Made by a program: the position numbers and the translations under genes | Assembly: GCA_023434205.1 (NCBI GenBank) | Contig: JAEYTB010000196.1 | Span: forward strand, 1-23,003 | Length of the DNA: 23,003 nucleotides | Direction: 5' to 3' | Source of the DNA: Planctomycetota bacterium | GTDB lineage: Bacteria > Planctomycetota > Phycisphaerae > Phycisphaerales > UBA1924 | In this document: one piece after another, positions 7,260-12,849 of the stretch | Layout: each line of letters starts with the position of its first letter | Numbering within the stretch: position 1 is the first letter of the stretch | Notes under the pieces: generated by a model | What the model was told of the DNA's origin: nothing | Database searches by the model: none | What the model saw: the letters and a program-made list of their open reading frames with translations, nothing else

Positions 7260-9470
7260 TTGAGCCGACACCGCCCGCAGATCCTGGAAGCCGTGCAGCG
7301 ATATTGGGGCTTCAGCACGCTCCGGCCGCTCCAGGAAGACGCCGTCACCGCCACCCTTGACCACCGCGACTCCCTCGTCGTGCTGCCCACCGGCGGCGGC
7401 AAGAGCCTGTGCTACCAGGTCCCGCCCCTCATCACCGGCCGGCTCACCGTCGTCGTCTCCCCCCTCATCGCCCTGATGAAGGACCAGGTCGACGCCCTGC
7501 GCCTGGCCGGCTACCCCGCCGCGGCGTTCCACAGCAACCTGTCTCAGGACGAAGTGTCGCAGGTCCGCGCTGATATCGCCGCCAACAAGCTCCGCCTGCT
7601 GCTGGTCGCCCCCGAGCGGCTCCTCACGGACTGGTTCCTCTCCACGCTCGCCCGCCACCACGACCAGCACGGCATCGGCGCCTTCGCCATCGACGAGGCC
7701 CACTGCATCAGCCAGTGGGGCCACGACTTCCGCCCCGAGTACCGTCGCCTGGCCGAGCTCCGCGCCATCTTCCCCGGCGTCCCGCTCAACGCCTACACCG
7801 CCACCGCCACGCCCCGCGTCCGCGAGGACGTCATCGCGCAGCTCCAGCTCAAGGACCCGGTGCAGCTCGTCGGCACCTTCGACCGCCCCAACCTCACCTA
7901 CCGCATCCTGCCGCGCATCGACCTCGTCCAGCAGGTCGCCGACGCGCTCCGCCGGCACGAAGGCCGCGCGGCCATCGTCTACTGCATCACCCGCAAGGAC
8001 ACCGAGTCCCTCACCAGCGACCTCACGGCCCTCAAGTTCCGCGTCGCCGCGTACCACGCGGGCCTGGACCCCGGCGTCCGCCGCAAGGTCCAGGACCGCT
8101 TCCGCGCCGAACAGATCGACTGCGTCGTCGCCACCGTCGCCTTCGGCATGGGCATCGACCGCCCCGATGTCCGCTGCGTCGTCCACGCCGCCATGCCCAA
8201 GACCGTCGAGGCCTACCAGCAGGAGACCGGACGCGCCGGACGCGACGGCCTCCCCGCCGAGTGCGTCCTCTTCTACGCCAACTCCGACATCATCCGCTGG
8301 CAGCAGATCATCGAGCGTTCCGCGGCGGAGTCCGACGCCGACCCCCAGGCCGTCGCCCAGGCCACCGCCGTCAAGTACGAGCTCCTCGAGCACGCCCGCC
8401 GCCTGTGCGTCAGCGCCCGCTGCCGCCACCAGGCCCTCAGCGAGTACTTCGGCCAGGCCTACGCCATGCCCAACGGCGGCTGCGGCGCGTGCGACGTCTG
8501 CCTCCACGAGCTGCTCGCGCTGGAGGGCTCCCACGAGATCGCCCAGAAGATCCTCTCCTGCGTCTACCGCGTCGGCCAGCGCTTCGGCGCCGCCCACATC
8601 ACTGATGTCCTGCGGGGCAGCCGCGGCGCCCGCATCCTGGAGCTCCGCCACGACGAGCTCTCCACCTTCGGCCTGCTCAAGGGCATGCCCCGCGAGCAGG
8701 TCATGAGCTGTATCAACCAGCTTGTGGACCAGGGCTACCTCGACCGCACCCCCGGCGCGATGTCCGTGCTCCACCTCAACGACCGCTCCGCCGATGTGCT
8801 CAAGAGCCGCGTGCAGGTCGTGTTCGTCGCGCCCAAGGAATCGCTCACCGCGGGCGGCCCCACGGAGGGCACGCCCCTCACAGCCGACGAGAGCGAGCTC
8901 TTTGACTCCCTCCGCGCGCTGCGCCGCGAGATCGCCACGCAGCTCAACGTGCCGCCTTACGCCGTGTTCGCGGACACCACGCTCGAGGAGATGGCCCGCG
9001 TCCGCCCGGGATCGCCCGAGACCTTCATCTCCCTCAAGGGCGTTGGCGAGTCAAAGCTCGCCTCCTTCGGCGATCGCTTCCTCGCCCACATCCGTGACTA
9101 CTGCACCCGCTTCAACCTCCCCCTCGACGCCGCGCTGGGCTCCCGCCCACGCCGCGCACCCTCATCGCCCGTCAAGCGCCCCCGCCCCGCCGCCGCGGCG
9201 ATGTTCGCGCAAGGCCGCTCCATCGCCGACGTCGCCCGCGACCTGGGCGTCGCCCCCAACACCGCCGCGTCCTACCTCTCCGACTACATCCTCACCACCC
9301 GCCCGCCGAGCATCGACGCCTGGGTCGAGGTTAAGACCTACTCCGCCGTCGCCGACGCCGTCACCAAACACGGCGACGCCCTCCTCCGGCCCATCTTCGA
9401 CCACCTGGGAGGGAGCGTGCCCTACGAGCAGATCAGGCTGGTCGTGAATCACCTGAAAGTCAAACCGTAA
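7260..9470 (+). CDS. recQ: ATP-dependent DNA helicase RecQ
   Basis: RecQ is a 3'-5' superfamily 2 helicase acting in recombination repair and restart of stalled forks. The 736-residue product begins with the RecQ opening (ILEAVQRYWGFSTLRPLQ). It has Walker A PTGGGKS (K48), the DEAH box (D145) within DEAHCISQWGHDFRPEY, and the motif VI region QETGRAGRDGLPAECVLFY. The zinc site is Cys 388, 408, 411 and 414. A winged-helix RQC region follows, then an HRDC domain (about 540-615, ISLKGVGESKLASFG). At the end is a helix-turn-helix of the type found at some RecQ C termini (about 648-680, RSIADVARDLGVAPNTAASY). The start is TTG 7260, chosen because GGAGGA lies 4 nt upstream and the next Met codons are far inside the domain. 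At 736 residues it is longer than E. coli RecQ (about 610) because of the extra C terminus. A REP element begins 2 bp after its stop. Confidence 0.96.
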   Translation: MSRHRPQILEAVQRYWGFSTLRPLQEDAVTATLDHRDSLVVLPTGGGKSLCYQVPPLITGRLTVVVSPLIALMKDQVDALRLAGYPAAAFHSNLSQDEVSQVRADIAANKLRLLLVAPERLLTDWFLSTLARHHDQHGIGAFAIDEAHCISQWGHDFRPEYRRLAELRAIFPGVPLNAYTATATPRVREDVIAQLQLKDPVQLVGTFDRPNLTYRILPRIDLVQQVADALRRHEGRAAIVYCITRKDTESLTSDLTALKFRVAAYHAGLDPGVRRKVQDRFRAEQIDCVVATVAFGMGIDRPDVRCVVHAAMPKTVEAYQQETGRAGRDGLPAECVLFYANSDIIRWQQIIERSAAESDADPQAVAQATAVKYELLEHARRLCVSARCRHQALSEYFGQAYAMPNGGCGACDVCLHELLALEGSHEIAQKILSCVYRVGQRFGAAHITDVLRGSRGARILELRHDELSTFGLLKGMPREQVMSCINQLVDQGYLDRTPGAMSVLHLNDRSADVLKSRVQVVFVAPKESLTAGGPTEGTPLTADESELFDSLRALRREIATQLNVPPYAVFADTTLEEMARVRPGSPETFISLKGVGESKLASFGDRFLAHIRDYCTRFNLPLDAALGSRPRRAPSSPVKRPRPAAAAMFAQGRSIADVARDLGVAPNTAASYLSDYILTTRPPSIDAWVEVKTYSAVADAVTKHGDALLRPIFDHLGGSVPYEQIRLVVNHLKVKP

Positions 9471-9471
9471 C

Positions 9472-9501
9472 GTGCCACGATCATGTCTTCATGATCGTGC
9501 C
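9472..9501 (+). repeat. REP palindrome, left copy 1
   Basis: The foot GTGC (9472-9475) is followed by CACGATCATG (9476-9485), a TCTT loop and CATGATCGTG (9490-9499). The two arms form a perfect 10-bp stem. The asymmetric GTGC foot is shared by all three copies in the unit. It is comparable in position to the GTAG foot of enterobacterial REPs (analogy). Confidence 0.9.
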
Positions 9502-9513
9502 TTCCCGCGAAAC

Positions 9514-9543
9514 GTGCCACGATCATGTCTTCATGATCGTGTC
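9514..9543 (+). repeat. REP palindrome, left copy 2
   Basis: GTGC is followed by CACGATCATG (9518-9527), TCTT and CATGATCGTG (9532-9541). This copy lies in direct orientation 42 bp after copy 1. The transposase stop codon (TGA on the minus strand, 9525-9523) and its last codons lie inside it. Confidence 0.9.
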
Positions 9544-10179
9544 TTCCGCACGATGCTCGGCGTCGACAAACCCTTTCCATCCTTCCCACCAGCCCAGTTC
9601 GCCCGGCGGCGGATCGCACTCAACCTCCCCCGGAAGTCGCATCCACCAGCGGACACTCGACCACCGCCAGTCCGCCGGCCTTTGAACGAGCTTCCGCTCG
9701 ACCGGGTTCATGTGGATATACCGCACCGTCTTGCAGAACTCTTCCGCGTCCCGGATGGTTCGATCAAACCCGCCACCGTGCTGCCAGAACCGCTGTTTCC
9801 CGTTCACCGTCACGCGCGTCAGGATGCGTTCTCCGGCCTCGCCCAGACTCCGCCACCTGGCCAGCACCCGCTTCGACACATTGGTCTTGAGGAGTTGTGC
9901 CACGTGCGACCACGCGGACCCCTCTGCACGCACCAGCAGGTGCACGTGCTCGGGCATCACCACCCACGCAAAGAGCCGCAGTCCGTGACGACGGCGAGCT
10001 TCGACCAGTTGAGAGACGAACAGGTCCATGATGAGCGGGTTGTTCAGCAATGGGAGCCGGTCATAGCACGAGAAGGTGATGAACCGCGATGCGGATGGTT
10101 TCTCCCATCTCCGCATCCGCTTCTCGTATGGACCTGACGGAGCTTCCATCTCGACCTCAAAGACACGATCATGAGGCAT
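9523..10179 (-). CDS. REP-associated tyrosine transposase (RAYT, Y1/IS200-like)
   Basis: This is a HUH single-strand endonuclease of the Y1 transposase superfamily; RAYTs cleave and join REP hairpins. The 218-residue product shows FITFSCYDRLPLL near the N terminus, the HUH motif within WVVMPEHVHLLVR (H78, H80) and the likely nucleophilic tyrosine Y154 in FCKTVRYIHMNPVERKLV. It ends with the RAYT-typical DWRWSSVRWW. The open frame continues upstream to 10368 through the end of ridA, so that extension is rejected. ATG 10179 (MPHDRVFEVEM) lies inside the right-hand REP. ATG 10149 (MEAPSG) has a better-spaced GAGG and is an alternative start. The gene lies 13 nt downstream of ridA on the same strand, so it may be read from the ridA transcript. 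The catalytic residues look intact. The family call is secure; the start is not. Confidence 0.92.
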   Translation of the reverse strand: MPHDRVFEVEMEAPSGPYEKRMRRWEKPSASRFITFSCYDRLPLLNNPLIMDLFVSQLVEARRRHGLRLFAWVVMPEHVHLLVRAEGSAWSHVAQLLKTNVSKRVLARWRSLGEAGERILTRVTVNGKQRFWQHGGGFDRTIRDAEEFCKTVRYIHMNPVERKLVQRPADWRWSSVRWWMRLPGEVECDPPPGELGWWEGWKGFVDAEHRAEDTIMKT

Positions 10180-10190
10180 GATCGTGGCAC
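10162..10190 (-). repeat. REP palindrome, right copy (inverted)
   Basis: On the minus strand this reads GTGC, CACGATCATG (10186 to the loop), CCT, CATGATCGTG, TC. The stems and foot are identical to the left copies; only the loop differs (CCT instead of TCTT). It is inverted relative to the left pair. The transposase ATG at 10179-10177 is formed by the CATGATCGTG arm on the plus strand. Confidence 0.9.
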
Positions 10191-10192
10191 CC

Positions 10193-10669
10193 TCACACCT
10201 CCACCAGAACCTCCACCTCCACAGGGCTCCCCAACGGCAGCGACACGCTCCCCACCGCCGCGCGAACGTGCCGCCCCGCCTCCCCGAACACTTCCACCAG
10301 CAGTTCGCTCGCGGCGTTCGCCACCTTCGGCTGCTCATAGAACCCCGGCTCGCTGCACACCCACACACCCACCCGCACCACCTGCTTCACCGCGCTCAGC
10401 GAGCCCACCGCGCTCTTCAACACCGCCAGCGCGTTCAGCGCACACTGGCGCGCACACGCCTGCGCCTCCTCCACCGAAACCTGCCCCGGCACCGCCCCCA
10501 CCGCCAGCAGCTTGCCGTCCTTCAGGGCGATCTGCCCCGCCGTGTACACCAAGTCCCCCGCCCGCCGCCACGGGATGTACGCGGCGACGGGCCTGGGGGC
10601 CTCCGGCAGCACCAGCCCCAGCCCCGCCAGCACCGCCTCAGGATCACGATTGGACTGTGTTTGGGTCAT
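10193..10669 (-). CDS. RidA family (YjgF/YER057c/UK114) protein
   Basis: RidA-family proteins form trimers that hydrolyse reactive enamine/imine intermediates produced by PLP enzymes, protecting them from 2-aminoacrylate damage. The 158-residue protein carries the fold signature: YTAGQIALKDGKL (about 42-54), the long helix EEAQACARQCALNALAVLKS, VVRVGVWVCSEPGF and the C-terminal GRHVRAAVGSVSLPLGSPVE (R136 near the position of the active-site Arg). The N-terminal extension (LGLVLPEAPRPVAAYIPW) matches the longer RidA-like subfamily rather than canonical about 128-residue RidA, so the exact substrate is uncertain. ATG 10669 has a GGGG stretch upstream and a TAGGCT box ending 9 nt before it. The stop codon is 2 bp from a REP. 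Confidence 0.93.
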   Translation of the reverse strand: MTQTQSNRDPEAVLAGLGLVLPEAPRPVAAYIPWRRAGDLVYTAGQIALKDGKLLAVGAVPGQVSVEEAQACARQCALNALAVLKSAVGSLSAVKQVVRVGVWVCSEPGFYEQPKVANAASELLVEVFGEAGRHVRAAVGSVSLPLGSPVEVEVLVEV

Positions 10670-10678
10670 AACCCCAAC

Positions 10679-10684
10679 AGCCTA
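10679..10684 (-). promoter_or_regulatory. Candidate -10 box of ridA
   Basis: On the minus strand GGTAGGCT precedes the ridA ATG by 9 nt (TAGGCT at 10684-10679). Transcription would start within a few bases of the ATG. It resembles the GGTAnnnT boxes upstream of other genes in the window. Weak evidence on its own. Confidence 0.3.
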
Positions 10685-10767
10685 CCAAACTTCCGGCCCC
10701 TGCCTGCTTCACCGTTCTCCCCCGTTTTTCTCCCCTCCCATTTTCCACGGCCCCGCAACCTCCCCCC

Positions 10768-10795
10768 TTGACGCACGAATAAGTTCTGGTAACGT
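10768..10795 (+). promoter_or_regulatory. Candidate promoter of the pseudopilin gene
   Basis: TTGACG (10768-10773) and TAACGT (10790-10795) are spaced by 16 bp, with an extended -10 TGG immediately before the second box. This is the best sigma-70-like match in the 490-bp interval. The downstream sequence TGTCCA also follows the candidate promoter of the GC-dockerin gene. Confidence 0.45.
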
Positions 10796-11160
10796 GTCCA
10801 TCGACCTATAGGTGGCCGGCCGCGGATCCACCCTGTGCCATGCTGAACACCGTCCTTTTGGCGAGCCTTTCGGCCGCCCTCTGATCCCGCACAGGGGTTT
10901 CTCAAGCCTGCCGACATTCCGGACGGAGCTTCGCCAACGGCCCCGCGGCGTTAACGATCGGCCACGGGGGCGATGGCGAGGTTCCAAGGCTCGCACGTTT
11001 CGGCGTGCGTGGTTTCGGGCAGGCCCTGCCCCTCGCGGCGACGGCCGTGGATGGCGAGGCAACGTCAAACTGATCGTTACGTTCGTTCGATTCGTCCGAG
11101 GCGGGATTCCCCCGGCCGGCATGTGCCCGGCCACCCCACCCCGGACCCAAGGAGACCGCA

Positions 11161-12156
11161 ATGCGTCGTAAGGCATTCACCCTCATCGAGTTGCTCGTCG
11201 TCATCGCGATCATCGCGCTGCTGATCGGCATCCTCCTCCCCGCCCTTGGTAAGGCCCGCGCCAGCGCCCGCCAGATCAAGGACTCCACCCAGGTGCGCGG
11301 CGTGCACCAGGGCCTGGTCATGTTCGCCCAGAACAACCAGGACAACTACCCCCTTCCCTCGCTGCTGGACAAGGCCAACCAGACCCTTGCTTCGGCCACG
11401 AACCCGAAGGACATGCCCCGCAACATGATCTCCGTCCTCATCTTCAACGGCTTCTTCGGGCCTGAGCTCTGCGTCAGCCCCGCCGAGGCCAACGGCAACA
11501 TCAAGCAGATGACCGACTACACCTACAGCTCGCCCCAGCAGGCCGCTGTCCAGGCCCAGGCCCTGTGGGACCCCAAGTTCGCCGTGACCCCCAACGACGC
11601 GGCCAACGGCTCCCAGACCGCCCCGCAGAACGGCGGCAACTTCTCGTACGCCATCCTCCCCGCGGTCGGCAACCGCAAGCCCAAGTGGTCCAACACCTTC
11701 TCCTCCACCGAGGCGATCGTGGGCAACCGCGGCCCCTGCTACACCGCTCAGGGCAGCGGCGCGACCCTCGTCTGGGTGCTGAACCAGACCACCAACACCA
11801 CCCCCACCCAGCCGGTCGGCGTCGCCAGCAACACGCTGCTGATCCACGGCGCCCGCACCACGTGGGAAGGCAACATCGCCTACAACGACAACCACGTGAA
11901 CTTCGAGACCCGCGCTGACCCCGAGGGCACCCCCTTCACCTTCATCAACCTCCCCGCCGGCCAGCGTTCCCAGACGGACAACCTGTTCGTCAACGAGAAC
12001 GACAAGACCCGCCTGGCTGACACGGACCTCCTGACCGTGAACCCGGGTGGCGGCGACAGCGCCGGCGCCTGGACCAACAACTACCTCCGCGTCTGGGCGG
12101 GTGGTACCGGCAACAACATCACCGGTCTCACCGCCGTTCAGCCCTGGTACGACTGA
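11161..12156 (+). CDS. Type II secretion/pilus pseudopilin-like protein (prepilin N-terminal methylation domain)
   Basis: This 331-residue protein starts at ATG 11161 with AAGGAG 6 nt upstream. The N terminus is a classic type III (prepilin) leader. MRRKA precedes the cleavage site, FTLIELLVVIAIIALLIGIL forms the hydrophobic helix and Glu5 of the mature protein is present. Prepilin peptidase would cut and methylate before Phe6. The remainder (about 40-331) is a large Asn/Thr/Gln-rich globular region. It includes a GNIAYNDNHVNFE segment, which recalls the 'YxDGHV' strand common in planctomycete pseudopilin-like proteins. Such proteins are abundant in planctomycetes, and their role (secretion pseudopilus or surface fibre) is mostly unknown. 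No other secretion gene is adjacent. The gene is monocistronic, with a long leader and a strong terminator. Confidence 0.9.
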   Translation: MRRKAFTLIELLVVIAIIALLIGILLPALGKARASARQIKDSTQVRGVHQGLVMFAQNNQDNYPLPSLLDKANQTLASATNPKDMPRNMISVLIFNGFFGPELCVSPAEANGNIKQMTDYTYSSPQQAAVQAQALWDPKFAVTPNDAANGSQTAPQNGGNFSYAILPAVGNRKPKWSNTFSSTEAIVGNRGPCYTAQGSGATLVWVLNQTTNTTPTQPVGVASNTLLIHGARTTWEGNIAYNDNHVNFETRADPEGTPFTFINLPAGQRSQTDNLFVNENDKTRLADTDLLTVNPGGGDSAGAWTNNYLRVWAGGTGNNITGLTAVQPWYD

Positions 12157-12200
12157 TCCAAGGCCACGGCCAGAGCACTCAGCTCTGATCTGAAAACCAT

Positions 12201-12240
12201 CAAGGGCCCGGGGCACACGCCCCGGGCCCTTGTGTTTTTG
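12201..12240 (+). terminator. Intrinsic terminator between convergent pseudopilin and gmhA genes
   Basis: A perfect 14-bp stem is formed by CAAGGGCCCGGGGC (12201-12214) and GCCCCGGGCCCTTG (12219-12232) around an ACAC loop. TGTTTTT follows on the plus strand. On the minus strand the stem is followed by ATGGTTTTC, so it may also stop the mrdA-gmhA transcript. Confidence 0.9.
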
Positions 12241-12258
12241 TCCAGGATTAGAAAGTGG

Positions 12259-12831
12259 TCACAACTTCCCCTCCACAACCTCCACCACCCCATGCAGCAC
12301 CAGCATGTGGACCTCCTGCACCCGGTCCGACGTCTCCCCCGGCGCCACCAGGGCCACATCGCACACCCCCCGCAGCGTCCCGCCGCCGCGGCCCAGCAGC
12401 CCGCACACCCTCACCCCCGCGACACGCGCCGCCTCCGCGGCGAGCACGCAGTTGGGCGAGTTCCCGCTGGTTGAGAGCACGATCAGCACATCCCCGCGCC
12501 GGCCAAGGGCCGTCACCCAGCGTGAGAAGACGTGCTCAAACCCGTAGTCGTTCGCCGTGCAGGTGATGTGCCCCGGCTCGGTGCAGGCGATGGCGGGCAG
12601 GGGCCGGCGGTCGTTCCTGAACCGCCCCGTCAGCTCCTCCGCGAAGTGGGCCGCATCGCACAGCGACCCGCCGTTACCGCAGATCAGCACCTTGTTCCCG
12701 GCCGCGATCGCCCCCGCCACGGCGTCGGCGATCCGACCCGCCGCCGCCTGTGCCGCGGGGTCTGCGAGGAATGCGTCAAGGGCCGACCTGGCGCCCTCGA
12801 ACGCGCCGCGGAGCGTGTCCTGAGTGTTCAT
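12259..12831 (-). CDS. gmhA: D-sedoheptulose 7-phosphate isomerase
   Basis: GmhA converts sedoheptulose 7-phosphate to D-glycero-D-manno-heptose 7-phosphate, the first step to ADP- or GDP-heptose for LPS core or other glycans. It is a cytosolic SIS-domain tetramer. At 190 residues it matches the usual length. The conserved phosphate loop CGNGGSLCDAAHFAEELTGR (51-70) supplies H62 and E66. FRNDRRPLPAIA, NDYGFEHVFSRWV, the second SIS loop LSTSGNSPN (119-127) and the C-terminal DRVQEVHMLVLH give Q172 and H180. These correspond to the metal and catalytic residues of the E. coli enzyme (H61, E65, Q172, H180). It is the last gene of the minus-strand run and starts 18 nt after the dinG-family stop. 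It has no Shine-Dalgarno but a TACCCT box 6 nt before the ATG, so it may also have its own leaderless transcript. No other heptose gene is in the window. Confidence 0.96.
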   Translation of the reverse strand: MNTQDTLRGAFEGARSALDAFLADPAAQAAAGRIADAVAGAIAAGNKVLICGNGGSLCDAAHFAEELTGRFRNDRRPLPAIACTEPGHITCTANDYGFEHVFSRWVTALGRRGDVLIVLSTSGNSPNCVLAAEAARVAGVRVCGLLGRGGGTLRGVCDVALVAPGETSDRVQEVHMLVLHGVVEVVEGKL

Positions 12832-12837
12832 CCCGAC

Positions 12838-12843
12838 AGGGTA
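12838..12843 (-). promoter_or_regulatory. Candidate -10 box, leaderless start of gmhA
   Basis: On the minus strand CGGTACCCT precedes ATG 12831. TACCCT (12843-12838) ends 6 nt before the ATG, an arrangement identical to that of the DUF6065 gene. The box begins in the short gap after the dinG-family stop codon. Confidence 0.4.
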
Positions 12844-12849
12844 CCGTCC

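Larger units (their letters stand above)
9472..10190. mobile_element. REP/RAYT unit inserted between recQ and ridA
   Basis: The unit consists of a Y1-type transposase gene flanked by near-identical REP palindromes, two on the left in one orientation and one on the right inverted. The left edge begins 2 bp after the recQ stop, and the right edge ends 2 bp before the ridA stop codon on the other strand. It therefore occupies the whole space between two convergent genes without touching either. This arrangement matches RAYT-REP ('REPtron') loci, in which a domesticated IS200/IS605-type transposase propagates REP sequences. No target-site duplication is visible, as expected for this class. Confidence 0.85.
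10670..11160. other. Gene-free interval holding a long leader of the pseudopilin gene
   Basis: No convincing coding region lies in these 491 bp. The interval separates divergent ridA and the pseudopilin gene. It holds a plausible plus-strand promoter at 10768-10795, which would give a transcript leader of about 360 nt. Within the leader I see possible hairpins: CGCACG/CGTGCG (10992-10997/11004-11009), GGGCAG/CTGCCC (11017-11022/11026-11031) and a GGCCGG/CCGGCC pair just upstream of the ribosome binding site (about 11114-11133). AAGGAG at 11149-11154 serves the ATG at 11161. It matches no riboswitch class I know. Confidence 0.5.

Noticed and set aside
5970..8774. A 934-codon open frame on the minus strand opposite the STN-domain and recQ genes
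   Set aside because: Its translation is monotonous Gly/Ala/Val/Asp/Glu without motifs, as expected of the antisense frame of GC-rich genes. Both plus-strand genes have clear domains and ribosome binding sites.
9472..9543. Two 30-bp repeats 42 bp apart as a minimal CRISPR array
   Set aside because: The repeats are perfect hairpins with a 12-bp gap, a third inverted copy lies 620 bp away, and a RAYT gene lies between. This is a REP system. No cas gene is present.
10180..10368. Extension of the transposase upstream to 10368
   Set aside because: It would run through the 3' end of ridA in another frame and encodes Arg/Trp/Cys-rich nonsense.
10796..11160. A known riboswitch in the pseudopilin leader
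   Set aside because: I could not match the hairpins to any riboswitch consensus, and a prepilin gene is not a usual riboswitch target. It is kept only as an unexplained leader.
11077..12216. A 379-codon minus-strand open frame opposite the pseudopilin gene
   Set aside because: It is a Gly/Val-rich shadow without motifs; the prepilin leader on the plus strand is unambiguous.
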